Shown here one piece after another: positions 36,607 to 45,556 of a DNA stretch of 64,000 nt. The stretch is from NCBI GenBank assembly GCA_015075515.1, contig JABTUE010000001.1:186001-250000 (forward strand), written 5' to 3'. Position numbers and translations under genes: made by a program. This stretch comes from Planctomycetota bacterium (GTDB lineage: Bacteria > Planctomycetota > UBA8742 > UBA2392). Below the pieces are notes generated by a model. It did no database searches and was not told the DNA's origin. It was given only the letters and a program-made list of their open reading frames with translations. How positions within the stretch are numbered: the stretch's first letter is position 1; every line of letters begins with the position of its first letter.

Positions 36607-37947
36607 ATGACCTACACCAAGGTACCCGACATCAAGATGCCCCTGCCCGGCCCCAGGGCCAAGGCCGTCATCGCCCTGGACAACGAATACGTTTCGCCCA
36701 GCTACACGCGCGGCTATCCGATGGTGATCGTGCGCGGGCGCGGCCTGGCCGCCGAAGACTGCGACGGCAACGTGTTTCTGGACATGACCGCGGGCATTGC
36801 CGTGAACTGCGCCGGCCACAGCCACCCGCGGATTGTCGAGGCGATCAAACAGGCCGCCGAAAACTTCCAGCACATGTCGGGCACGGATTTCTACTACCCC
36901 GTGCAGTCCCAACTGGCCGAGATGATCAGCCGGCACACGCCCGGCAACACGCCGCGCCGCGTGTTTTTCTGCAACAGCGGAACCGAAGCCAACGAAGGCG
37001 CGCTGAAGCTCGCGCGCTGGTACACCAAACGCCAGTGGGCGGTCAGCTTCCGCGGCAGCTTTCACGGTCGCACCTACGGCAGCCTGAGCCTGGGCTGCAG
37101 CAAGGCCATCCACCGCAACCACTTCGCGCCGCTGCCGTCAGCCGTGGCTCACGCCAACTACCCGTACCCGTACCGCGCGGCGCCGCACCTGAACACGCCC
37201 GAGCTGGCGGGCCAGGACTGCCTGGATTACCTCGAGAACGTGGTCTTCAAGCGCGAAGTGCAGCCCGAGGAAGTGGCCTGCATCTTTGTCGAGCCGATCC
37301 AGGGCGAAGGCGGCTATGTCGTTCCGCCCGACAACTGGCTGCCCGGCCTGCGCAGGCTGTGCGACAGGCACGGCATTCTGCTGGTGTTCGATGAAGTGCA
37401 AAGCGGCATGGGGCGCACGGGCAGGTTCTTTGCCCACGAGCACTGGGGCGTGACGGCCGACATCATCACCATGGCCAAGGGCATTGCCGCCGGCATGCCG
37501 CTTGGCGCCGTGGTGGCCAAAAGGGAAATCATGACCTGGCCGCCCGGCAGCCACGCCAGCACCTTTGGCGGCAACCCGATCGCCTGCCACGCCGGTGTCG
37601 AAACGATCAGGCTGCTGGATGAAGGCCTGACAAAAAACGCCGCCGAAGTGGGCGATTATCTGCGCGGCAGGCTGGCTGCCCTTAAATCCGACCACATTGG
37701 CGAGGTGCGCGGCAAGGGTCTGATGATCGGCGTGGAAATCGTCAAGTCACGCGCCGGAAAGGAAAAGGCCCCGGCCCTGCGCAACGAGATCGAGCAGACG
37801 GCCTTTGCGCGCGGCATGCTGATTCTGGGCTGCGGCGAAAACACCATCCGCTTCTGTCCCAGTCTGGTCATCACCAAGGCCGAAGCCGACAAGGCCGTGG
37901 AACTGTTCGAGCTTGCGCTGGCCGACGCCGCGGCAAAGGTCAAGTAG
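36607..37947 (+). CDS. Class III PLP aminotransferase (acetylornithine/4-aminobutyrate type)
   Basis: 446 aa, cytoplasmic. It has the fold-type I signature with PLP Lys in IITMAKGIAAGMPLGA (about residue 297), the phosphate-binding CNSGTEANEGALKLAR, the FVEPIQGEGGY segment and the Asp in LLVFDEVQSGMGRTG. It resembles the acetylornithine-aminotransferase-like/GabT group with an N-terminal extension; whether the donor is ornithine, GABA or lysine cannot be read by eye. ATG 36607 has GGAG 5 nt upstream, with a -10-like TACAAT at 36573-36578. Its last 8 nt overlap the convergent tagged-protein gene. Confidence 0.9.
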   Translation: MTYTKVPDIKMPLPGPRAKAVIALDNEYVSPSYTRGYPMVIVRGRGLAAEDCDGNVFLDMTAGIAVNCAGHSHPRIVEAIKQAAENFQHMSGTDFYYPVQSQLAEMISRHTPGNTPRRVFFCNSGTEANEGALKLARWYTKRQWAVSFRGSFHGRTYGSLSLGCSKAIHRNHFAPLPSAVAHANYPYPYRAAPHLNTPELAGQDCLDYLENVVFKREVQPEEVACIFVEPIQGEGGYVVPPDNWLPGLRRLCDRHGILLVFDEVQSGMGRTGRFFAHEHWGVTADIITMAKGIAAGMPLGAVVAKREIMTWPPGSHASTFGGNPIACHAGVETIRLLDEGLTKNAAEVGDYLRGRLAALKSDHIGEVRGKGLMIGVEIVKSRAGKEKAPALRNEIEQTAFARGMLILGCGENTIRFCPSLVITKAEADKAVELFELALADAAAKVK

Positions 37948-39286
37948 CGCGCCGGCGCCGCCACGCCAGCACGGCCGGTACCAGCGGCAGCCACAGGCCA
38001 CCCGCGCCCGCGGCGCAGCCGCCCCCGCTCGATCCGGCGCCAAGCCGCGGCGCGGCCTGCACGGTCAGCGAGAACCAGCGTTCGGCCGTGGAACTGTTGG
38101 CGTCCGTCACCCGCACAGAAAAGTGGTAGTCACCGGCGTGGGTTGTGGTTCCGGCCAGTGTGCCCAGCGCCGGGTCAAGGCTAAGGCCCGGCGGCAGTGT
38201 TCCGCCGTTGATGTCCCAGGCGTAGGGCGTCAGTCCGCCCGTGGCCCCGAACACGACCCCCGGCCATGTTGCCCCGGCCGTGCCCTGGGTCAGCGTCGGC
38301 GACACCGGCGTGGCCAGTACCAGCGGTGCCGGCAGCACCTGAACCTCGAACAGACCGCTTGCGCTGTTTGCCGCCGTGTCCGTGACCTGCACCGTGAACT
38401 GCCAGGTGCCGGCCGCGGGCGCGGCCGTGCTGAGCAGCCCCGCGGGCGACATTGTCCAGCCCGCGGGAAGACCCTGGGCCGACCAGGTGCGCTGGCCCAC
38501 GCCGTTGACGGCCGTGAACTGCTGGCTGTAGGTCTGCCCGGCGTTGGCGGCCGGCAGTGGCGACAGGGTCATGATCGTCAGCAAATGGGCCGCGGGCGTG
38601 AAGCGGATGAAACGCCCGCCGGGGTAGGTGGCAACCTGGCCCGTGGCGCTGACAAAGTACGGCATGTCGGAACCGGCAATGATCGTGGAAGTTTCGTCGC
38701 AGATGCTCACGGTGTGGTCGCGCGGCTGGATGCACTCGCAGATCAGAATCACCTTGTTGGGCGGGTTGGTCGGGTCGCCGTAGTTGAACTCGATCACGCC
38801 CGTGGACTGGTTCAGGATCGCCTTCATGCGCAGGGCGCTGGGGTCCCAGATTGTGGCGCTGGGGTTGGGGTCGGTTTCCAGCCAGCGCCATTCCACGGTT
38901 AGCACGTCGCCGGTGAAATCCCAGGCAATGCGGTCGGCCGCGGGGTTGGCCAGCCCGGTGCCGGTCTTGGCGTTGGTCCAGAACGGGGCGATGGTCGGCC
39001 CCGGCCAGGTGGTGCCATGGCACGGAATGTTGCTGGTGACGCTGCCGTTGCCGCCCAGGACCAGAAAGCCGTTGTCGCACACCTTGAATCCGGTGTACAC
39101 GCGCCCGAAGTACGGAAAGGCAAACCCCGCGGGGCGGATTTCGGCCGAAAGCTGCTCGTCGCCCAGCGTCAGGTCGTTGCCGCCCACAATGTCGCTGTAG
39201 GTCTTGCTGCCGGCTGTGACCGTGTAGTCCTGGGCGGCCAGCAGACCGCCCAGCGCCGCCAGCAGCATGATCGTCAGAGTGCGCAT
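37940..39286 (-). CDS. Secreted Ig-like protein with GCAA-type C-terminal tag
   Basis: 448 aa. A signal peptide (1-19) is followed by a nidogen-like/beta region (about 20-210, FGRVYTGFKVCDNGFLVLGG, LRMKAILNQSTGVIEFNYGD) and two putative Ig (He_PIG-type) domains (about 225-320 and 325-415; GLPAGWTMSPAGLLS, LPPGLSLDPALGTLAGT). The tail is GSSGGGCAAGAGG, a hydrophobic segment and RRRRAT. This is the same Gly/GCAA/hydrophobic/Arg4-Ala arrangement as the protein at 11218-12606, so both probably use one sorting system. ATG 39286 has CGGAG upstream. It is divergent from the HTH regulator and shares a palindrome-rich promoter region with it. Confidence 0.85.
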   Translation of the reverse strand: MRTLTIMLLAALGGLLAAQDYTVTAGSKTYSDIVGGNDLTLGDEQLSAEIRPAGFAFPYFGRVYTGFKVCDNGFLVLGGNGSVTSNIPCHGTTWPGPTIAPFWTNAKTGTGLANPAADRIAWDFTGDVLTVEWRWLETDPNPSATIWDPSALRMKAILNQSTGVIEFNYGDPTNPPNKVILICECIQPRDHTVSICDETSTIIAGSDMPYFVSATGQVATYPGGRFIRFTPAAHLLTIMTLSPLPAANAGQTYSQQFTAVNGVGQRTWSAQGLPAGWTMSPAGLLSTAAPAAGTWQFTVQVTDTAANSASGLFEVQVLPAPLVLATPVSPTLTQGTAGATWPGVVFGATGGLTPYAWDINGGTLPPGLSLDPALGTLAGTTTHAGDYHFSVRVTDANSSTAERWFSLTVQAAPRLGAGSSGGGCAAGAGGLWLPLVPAVLAWRRRRAT

Positions 39287-39317
39287 GGTGTTTCTCCGTG
39301 TGCCCGCGACCAGCGTA

Positions 39318-39370
39318 ACGTTTCTGTTCGCAGTGGCGAACAATCGTGGCAAAATGCGTTACAGAAACGT
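39318..39370. promoter_or_regulatory. Nested palindromes in the divergent promoter region (candidate operator)
   Basis: An outer inverted repeat ACGTTTCTGT (39318-39327) ... ACAGAAACGT (39361-39370) encloses a perfect inner palindrome GTTCGC-AGTG-GCGAAC (39326-39341). The two outer half-sites are about 43 bp apart centre to centre (four helical turns). It lies between the HTH/TPR gene and the tagged secreted protein gene, so it is a plausible autoregulatory site for the HTH protein. Confidence 0.5.
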
Positions 39371-39385
39371 AATTTGCGCGCCGCC

Positions 39386-40837
39386 ATGCCGAAAACGAAC
39401 GCGCTGGCCGAACGCCTGCGGGTGATTCTCAGGGACCGCAGCCAGGCCGAAGTCGCCCGCCGCACCGGCAACACCGGCGCCAGCGTCAACCGCTGGCTGG
39501 CCAAAACGCGCGTGCCCGCCGATTTTCTTCAGGCGCTGGTGCGCGAGTTCGGCGTCAACCCGGTCTGGCTGCTGACCGGCAAGGGTGCCGTCTATTCCGC
39601 CGACATCGCCGTCACCGGCGAACAGCTTGCCGGCAACCTTTTGGAACTGGTCGAGGCCATGGAAACCGTCGCCCGCATGCGCCTGGGGGCCGTCAGCGGC
39701 AAGACCGGCGGCCGCGTGCTGCGTGAACTGGCCGAAGCCAGCCGCCGCTACGAACAGTTGCGCGAAAACCTGCATCGGCACAGCAAACCCGTGCTTGAGC
39801 GCGTGCTGGCCGAACTTCAGGCCAAAATGGCCCGCCGCAGCATCGGCGAGGCCGAGGGCATCATCAAGACCGCCGAGGAAGTCGCCCGCTTCTGCGAAGA
39901 GCCGGCATTGCGCGTTTCACTGGACAGCTTCAAGGCCGAATTTGCGTACCTGACCGGCCGCCGCGAAGACGCCCTGCGCATGCAGGAAGAGGTGGTCATG
40001 CGCATGCTGCTGAGCCACGGCGTGGGTGATGAGACGACATATCTGCAGGTGTTCAACCTGGCCAGCGCGCTGCTGGATCGGCGCCGGCTGCACGATGCCC
40101 GCCGTGTCACCGGCGCGGCGCTGGCACTGGCCGAAGACGCCAACCCGCGCTGGCGCGCCCTGCCGCTGTTGCGCTGCATGCTGGGGCTGCTGTGCGTGGA
40201 ACTGGGTGAACTGGACCGCGGCGTCGGCCTGATGCACCGCGGGCTGGCCCAGTTGCCCGATGTCGAGCCGCCGGTGAACGCCGACACAATCCGTTTTCAG
40301 CGCAGCCACCTTGAACGCGCGCAATTGCTGTCCGGCGCGCTCAGTCTGGCCGAACTTCTGGCCCGGCGCGACTATGCCCCCTGGGCGTTCTTTGCCGCCA
40401 CCCTGCAGGCGCTGTGGCGGGAAGACCCGGCGTGCCTGCAAACCCTGCGCCCTTCCCTGGCCGCGCGCATCGCCGCCGGCGACGCCACTGCCCGCATGGT
40501 CTACGGTGCGGCCATGTATCTGGGCCGCGGCAAGTCCGCCCTGCGCGCCTTTGACCGCCTGTGCGAAGACGCCGTCGTGGCCGACCCCGCGTTGTTTCAG
40601 CGCTTTACGGCCGCGGCCCTGCGGGCCCAGCTTGCCCACCGGGCCGGCGCGCCCGTTGCCGAGACGGCGCAAAACGCCCGCCATGCGCTGGAGGCTCTGG
40701 GGCCGCGCGTTACCCCGCTGCTGGAACTGCGCGCGATTCACTTCCGCACCCTGCGGCGGCTGGGCGAGCGCGACGGCGACGAGTTCTTTCACCGCCACCT
40801 TGGGGCCGGGTATCTGTGGCTGCGGGCCCCGGCCTGA
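39386..40837 (+). CDS. HTH transcriptional regulator with long TPR-like C-terminal domain
   Basis: 483 aa. The N-terminal helix-turn-helix (about 8-60, LRDRSQAEVARRTGNTGASVNRWLAK) resembles phage-repressor/XRE folds. The rest is all-helical with TPR-like pairs (AEFAYLTGRREDALRMQEEVV, RRLHDARRVTGAALALAED), a common sensor or oligomerisation architecture. Ligand unknown. ATG 39386 follows the operator region. The body length is much greater than classical XRE repressors. Confidence 0.8.
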   Translation: MPKTNALAERLRVILRDRSQAEVARRTGNTGASVNRWLAKTRVPADFLQALVREFGVNPVWLLTGKGAVYSADIAVTGEQLAGNLLELVEAMETVARMRLGAVSGKTGGRVLRELAEASRRYEQLRENLHRHSKPVLERVLAELQAKMARRSIGEAEGIIKTAEEVARFCEEPALRVSLDSFKAEFAYLTGRREDALRMQEEVVMRMLLSHGVGDETTYLQVFNLASALLDRRRLHDARRVTGAALALAEDANPRWRALPLLRCMLGLLCVELGELDRGVGLMHRGLAQLPDVEPPVNADTIRFQRSHLERAQLLSGALSLAELLARRDYAPWAFFAATLQALWREDPACLQTLRPSLAARIAAGDATARMVYGAAMYLGRGKSALRAFDRLCEDAVVADPALFQRFTAAALRAQLAHRAGAPVAETAQNARHALEALGPRVTPLLELRAIHFRTLRRLGERDGDEFFHRHLGAGYLWLRAPA

Positions 40838-40883
40838 CACGCGGGCCATTGACCACGCGGGCGGACGCGGGATCATCAGGGCC

Positions 40884-42140
40884 ATGCTGGTGCTGGAAAA
40901 CCTCAAGCGTGTTGTCACCTGCGCCCCGGCGGGCGTATCAGGCCCGCTGCTGCGCGAACACATGGGCGATCTGGCACCGCTGGAGGGCGACCTTGCTGTC
41001 GCCGTGCGCGACGGCCGTGTGGCCTTTGTCGGCCCGCGCGCGAAACTGCCCGCCGGGTTCGCGCGTGCCCCGCGCCACGACTGCCGCGGCCTGCTGCTGA
41101 CACCGGCGCTGATTGACTGCCACACTCACCCGGCCTTTGTGCGCTCGCGCGCCGACGAGTTCGAAATGCGGCTGGCCGGCGCAAGTTACGAAGAAATCGC
41201 CGCGCGCGGGGGCGGGATTCTTTCCAGCATGAAGGCCGTGCGTGAGGCCGGCGACGCCGAGTTGCTTGCGGCCACGCGCCGCAATCTGCAACGCCTGCGC
41301 GACCACGGCGTGGCGGTGGTCGAGGGCAAATCGGGCTACGGCCTGAACCAGCAGCACGAGCTGAGGCAACTGCGTGCGATCCGCGATGCCGGCGAGGCGC
41401 TGGACATGCACACCATCCGCACCTGCCTGGCGGCGCATTCGTTTCCGCCCGAGTTCCGTGGCGACGATGCCCGGCGCGAAGCCTACGTGCGCCAGGTGTG
41501 CGACGAGATTCTGCCCGCCGCCGCGAAAGACGGCCTGGCCCAGCGCGCCGACGTGTTCTGTGAACAGGGCGTGTTCAGTGTCGCCCAGGCCGCGGCCGTG
41601 GCCAACGCTGCGCGCAGGCACGGCCTGCGCGTCACCGTACACGCCGAGCAGTTGAGCGCCTCTGGCGGCGCGGCCCTGGCCGCCGGCGTGGGCGCCGACA
41701 GCGCCGATCACCTCGAGTTTGCCGATGCGGCCGCTGTTTCCGCGATGGCGCGGGCCGGCACCAGCGCCGTGCTGCTGCCCGGCAGCACGTACCATCTGCG
41801 CATGGGACAATGGGCCGACGGCCGTGCCATGATCGGCGCGGGCCTGTGTGTGGCCCTTGCGACCGATTTCAACCCCGGCAGCAGCCCGATTCCGAACCCC
41901 TGCTTTGTCATGAACCTGGCCGTGATGCGCTGCGGCCTGACGCCCGCCGAGGCTCTGGCGGCGTTTATGCGCAATGCCGCGCACGCCCTGCGGCTGGACA
42001 CAGCGCAATGGGGGCTGGTGGCGCCGGGCGCGCGGGCCGCTTTTGCCCTGTGGGATGTCGAACACGAGCGCGAACTGGCGTACTATGCTGGTGCAAACCT
42101 GTGCCGCGAGGTGATCACGTGCCAAGGCTGGCGCTTCTGA
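40884..42140 (+). CDS. hutI: Imidazolonepropionase
   Basis: 418 aa. It hydrolyses 4-imidazolone-5-propionate to N-formimino-glutamate in histidine degradation. Amidohydrolase zinc ligands and substrate residues are visible: DCHTHPAF, VVEGKSGYGL, VTVHAEQLS, SADHLEF and ALATDFNPGSSP. The ATG at 40884 matches the family start. No other hut gene is in the window, so the pathway must be dispersed. The last 22 nt overlap the following HEAT-repeat gene in another frame. Confidence 0.95.
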   Translation: MLVLENLKRVVTCAPAGVSGPLLREHMGDLAPLEGDLAVAVRDGRVAFVGPRAKLPAGFARAPRHDCRGLLLTPALIDCHTHPAFVRSRADEFEMRLAGASYEEIAARGGGILSSMKAVREAGDAELLAATRRNLQRLRDHGVAVVEGKSGYGLNQQHELRQLRAIRDAGEALDMHTIRTCLAAHSFPPEFRGDDARREAYVRQVCDEILPAAAKDGLAQRADVFCEQGVFSVAQAAAVANAARRHGLRVTVHAEQLSASGGAALAAGVGADSADHLEFADAAAVSAMARAGTSAVLLPGSTYHLRMGQWADGRAMIGAGLCVALATDFNPGSSPIPNPCFVMNLAVMRCGLTPAEALAAFMRNAAHALRLDTAQWGLVAPGARAAFALWDVEHERELAYYAGANLCREVITCQGWRF

Positions 42141-44254
42141 TCCTGCTGTTGTTTGCCGCGCCGCTGTGCGCTGACGCCACCCAGGACAGGGTGCGCGACC
42201 TGATCGCGCGGCTGGGCGACAACAGTTGGGAGGCGCGCGAGCGCAGCCAGCGCGAGCTGGCCGGCATCGGCGAACCCGCGCGCAAACAGCTCAAGGCCGC
42301 GCTGGAACACGACGACCTTGAAGTCCGCAACCGGGCCAGCGCGGCGCTGATTGCGATCGGTGAAAGCTTCGCCCACGCCGTCGAGTGCGCCACTTCGCAA
42401 AGCGCGGGCCTGCGCGCTCACGGCAGCAATGCTTTGGCCAACCTGTTCCGCATTGACGACCCGCAGAACCTGCGCCCGCTTTCACCCATGGAACTTCAGA
42501 TGCGCTACTGGGGCGGCGGCGAGGAACTGCGCCTGACCCAGCCGCCGGCGCTGGCGCTGGCGCGGGTGGAATCACACAGCGGCGTGCGCGTGTTTGTCGC
42601 GCCGGGGGCGCTGGAGTCCTGGCGGCGCCTGATGGCCAAACCCAGCATGGACATCAGCATCGGCGGCGATTCGCGCCAGGTGGCCTTTGTGAAAATGGGG
42701 CTTGAAAATGCCCTGCGCGTCATGACCGGGGCCGAACCCGGCGGGGAATCCCTGACCGTCACGCCGATGCGCGTGGGCCGGTCGAACTTTCTGTATGTCA
42801 CGGCCGTGGCCGATGCCGGCCAGGACCAGGGCCGCCGCGTGGGCGAAGAACTGATCGCGGCGCTGCTGGCCGACGACGCCCGCGCCGTGCGCGCCGCGGC
42901 GCTGCTGGCCGACGGCGCGGCCACCGACTCCACCGCCGCCGACCGCATCCGCGCCGAGTATCTGGCCAACCCCGATTCCGCGCGCCTGATGTGGCTGGCT
43001 CTGGCGCTGGGCCCCGACGACCGGCTGCGCCAGGCCGTGCGCGCCACCGATCCGGCCCCGGCGGTGCGGCTGCTGGAAAGCTTCGACTGGACGGCGATTA
43101 CTCTGGCCGCGCGCTATCTGGAATGTCTTGAGTCCGCGCGGCGGGGCGCGCTGCTGGACCCGCTGGTCGCCAACGGGCGCAACAGTCTGGGGCTGCTGGC
43201 GGCATTGTGCTGCGCGCGCGGCTGCCCGCTTTCCGTGGCGGCGCGAACCCGTGCCCGCGCCCTGCTGGCGCTGCGTGAAGACGGCATTGCCGCCGCCGCC
43301 GCCGCGTGGTTCGGCCGCGCCGGCGAACTTTCCGACGACGAGCTCGACCAGGTCTGGAAAGCCGCCGAAGTCCAGCAGCCGGATTCAGCGTTCTTTGCCG
43401 CGGCCCTGGACATCATCTCGCGCCCCGATGTCGTGCCGCGCCTGGTCGAACGCGCCCGCGCCGCGCTTTCCGGCGTGCAGGAAACCCAGCAGTCCCTGGC
43501 CGCGGCCGTCCTTACCGGGCGCGCGTTGCCGGCCGACCTTTCCGTGGCGCTGGACAAGCTGCAGCGCCGCGACCGCCCCGCCCTGACACAGCGCCTGGCG
43601 GCCATGTTCACCGGCTGCCGCGAACTTGACGAAGCCGCCCGCGGCAAGCTGGTGGGCGGCCTGACCCACGACGACCCGATGGTGCGGCGCGAGTTTGCCT
43701 CGGCCCTGCGCGTGTGCGACCCGGAGCTTCGCGCCGCGCTGGTGGCCCAGTGGGCCGAACGCGTCAAGTCGGCGCTGGGTGACGGCGATGAATCCAAGGC
43801 CCCGCGCAAGATCATTCACTCGCGCGTAATGCTGTGGGCGTTTCAGGCCGCCGGCGGCGACATCGAGGCCCACGACCAGTTGATGGCCTGGGTCGGCGGT
43901 GCCGACGCCGAAAAGGCCAGACTGGCCGGCGCGGCCCTGCCTGACGCCATGGGCGAAGAAGCCCTGAATAAGGAACTGGACAACCTGCGCGAACGCGCCA
44001 AGGCGCCCCACGCGGCGATGGTCAGCGCCGAGGCGTACCTGGAGTTCTGCCGCCGCGCGCTGGCCCGCGCCGACCGCGCGATGTTCCGGCGTTATTACGG
44101 CCTGGCGATCACCATGAACTTTCCCAACAACTACATGATGCGCAACGAGCTGCAGCAGCTTCAGGCGCGGCTGAACCGGCTGCCCGATGCCGGCGCGACC
44201 CAGGAAACACTGCCGCGCGGGCCGGTGCTGAACCGGCTTGAGATCGAAAACTGA
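42119..44254 (+). CDS. Secreted HEAT-repeat protein
   Basis: 711 aa from GTG 42119, with GAGGTG 5 nt before it and inside the end of hutI. The signal peptide runs 1-18 (PRLALLILLLFAAPLCADA). HEAT-like repeats open the mature part (IARLGDNSWEARERSQREL, LEHDDLEVRNRASAALIAIG) and recur near the C-terminus (LTHDDPMVRREFASALRV). The central region is Ala/Leu-rich helical. It is probably a periplasmic scaffold; no enzymatic motif is seen. The overlap with hutI suggests translational coupling, though no functional connection is evident. Confidence 0.82.
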   Translation: MPRLALLILLLFAAPLCADATQDRVRDLIARLGDNSWEARERSQRELAGIGEPARKQLKAALEHDDLEVRNRASAALIAIGESFAHAVECATSQSAGLRAHGSNALANLFRIDDPQNLRPLSPMELQMRYWGGGEELRLTQPPALALARVESHSGVRVFVAPGALESWRRLMAKPSMDISIGGDSRQVAFVKMGLENALRVMTGAEPGGESLTVTPMRVGRSNFLYVTAVADAGQDQGRRVGEELIAALLADDARAVRAAALLADGAATDSTAADRIRAEYLANPDSARLMWLALALGPDDRLRQAVRATDPAPAVRLLESFDWTAITLAARYLECLESARRGALLDPLVANGRNSLGLLAALCCARGCPLSVAARTRARALLALREDGIAAAAAAWFGRAGELSDDELDQVWKAAEVQQPDSAFFAAALDIISRPDVVPRLVERARAALSGVQETQQSLAAAVLTGRALPADLSVALDKLQRRDRPALTQRLAAMFTGCRELDEAARGKLVGGLTHDDPMVRREFASALRVCDPELRAALVAQWAERVKSALGDGDESKAPRKIIHSRVMLWAFQAAGGDIEAHDQLMAWVGGADAEKARLAGAALPDAMGEEALNKELDNLRERAKAPHAAMVSAEAYLEFCRRALARADRAMFRRYYGLAITMNFPNNYMMRNELQQLQARLNRLPDAGATQETLPRGPVLNRLEIEN

Positions 44255-44300
44255 TTTTTCCGCACCTTGCCGCGCCAAAGATCGGCGTTAGTCTTCGGCC

Positions 44301-45474
44301 ATGCGCGAAGACCTGTTCACCCGCCTGAGAACCCTCAAGGATCGCACCAGCCAGCTTCAGGTGTCGCTTTGACTACGCCAGCCTGCAGCGCAAACTCGCG
44401 GCCGTAGAATCCAGAATGAACGCCGACGGCTTCTGGAACAACCAGGAAGCCGCCCAAAAGGTCGTGGCCGAGGGCCGCAAGCTGCGCGCCCTGGTGGAAC
44501 CGCTGCGCAAACTCGACAAACAGACGGCCGACCTCCAGGCACTGCTGGATCTTGCCAACGAGGCCGGCGACGAAGCCACCTTTGCCGAGGCCGAAACCGA
44601 ACTGGCCGCGGCCGAGACACTGTACGACCGCACGGAAACCCAGAGCCTGCTCAACGAGCCCGGCGACGAGGGGAACGTGTTTTTAAGCGTCCAGGCCGGC
44701 ACCGGCGGCACCGACGCCTGCGACTGGGCCGCCACGCTGTATGAAATCTACATGCGCTGGGCGCGGCTGCATGACTTCGAGATCGAACAGGTTGACATGA
44801 ACGAGGACGAAGTCGCCGGCATCCGCAGCGCCACGGCGCTGATCAAGGGGCCCTTTGCCGCGGGGCTTTTGCGCGGCGAGGTGGGCGTGCACCGGCTGGT
44901 GCGCATAAGCCCGTTCAACTCCATGGGCAAGCGCCAGACCGCCTTTGCCAGCGTGGACGTGGTGCCCGAAAGCATGGCCGACGACATAGACATCGAGATC
45001 AAGGACAGTGACATTGAACTGAACTTCTCGCGCGCCGGCGGCAAGGGCGGCCAGAACGTCAACAAGGTGGAAAGCGCCGTGCGCATCACGCACATTCCCA
45101 CCGGCATTGTCGTCAGTTGCCGCAGCGAACGCAGCCAGCACCAGAACCGCGCCATCGGCATGGAGTTGCTCAAGAGCAAGCTGTACCAGATGGAACGCGC
45201 CAAACGCGACGCCGAACTGGCCAAACTCTACGGCGCCAAGGGCGAGGTCAGCTTCGGTAACCAGATCCGCAACTACGTGCTTAACCCCTACCGCCTGGTC
45301 AAAGACACCCGCACCGGCGTCGAAACCGGCGACGTGGACAGCGTTCTGGCCGGCCACATTGACCCGTTCATTGAGGCCTACCTGAAATGGTTCAAGGAAA
45401 AGAAGAGCAAGGCCACAGCCAAGGCCGAGGCCGCTCAGCAGGCGGCACAACAGGCCGCGGAAGTGGAAGACTGA
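44301..45474 (+). CDS. prfB: Peptide chain release factor 2, expressed by programmed +1 frameshift
   Basis: About 390 aa. RF2 terminates at UAA and UGA. ATG 44301 opens 23 codons ([16 protein letters not shown]...) ending CTT TGA; a +1 shift at CTT continues as [10 protein letters not shown]. The stop-codon-reading SPF motif ([10 protein letters not shown]) and the catalytic GGQ ([10 protein letters not shown]) are intact. The C-terminus has an extra Lys/Ala/Gln-rich tail ([17 protein letters not shown]) beyond the usual end. Regulation is the standard autogenous loop: when RF2 is scarce, the in-frame UGA is read slowly and the shift is favoured. Confidence 0.97.
44361..44373 (+). promoter_or_regulatory. 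prfB +1 recoding site
   Basis: AGGTG (44360-44364 region), three-base spacer, CTT TGA C with the slip codon CTT at 44367-44369, the UGA at 44370-44372 and the new frame starting GAC at 44371. The internal SD-like sequence sits at the same 3-nt distance as in Escherichia coli prfB. Confidence 0.95.
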
Positions 45475-45556
45475 CCCGCCGCGCGGCTTTTCAGCAGACT
45501 GTCCACGGGCGAAACACGGCTGTGATTGTCGCGCCCGGCGCTAGAATCCCGCCCCT

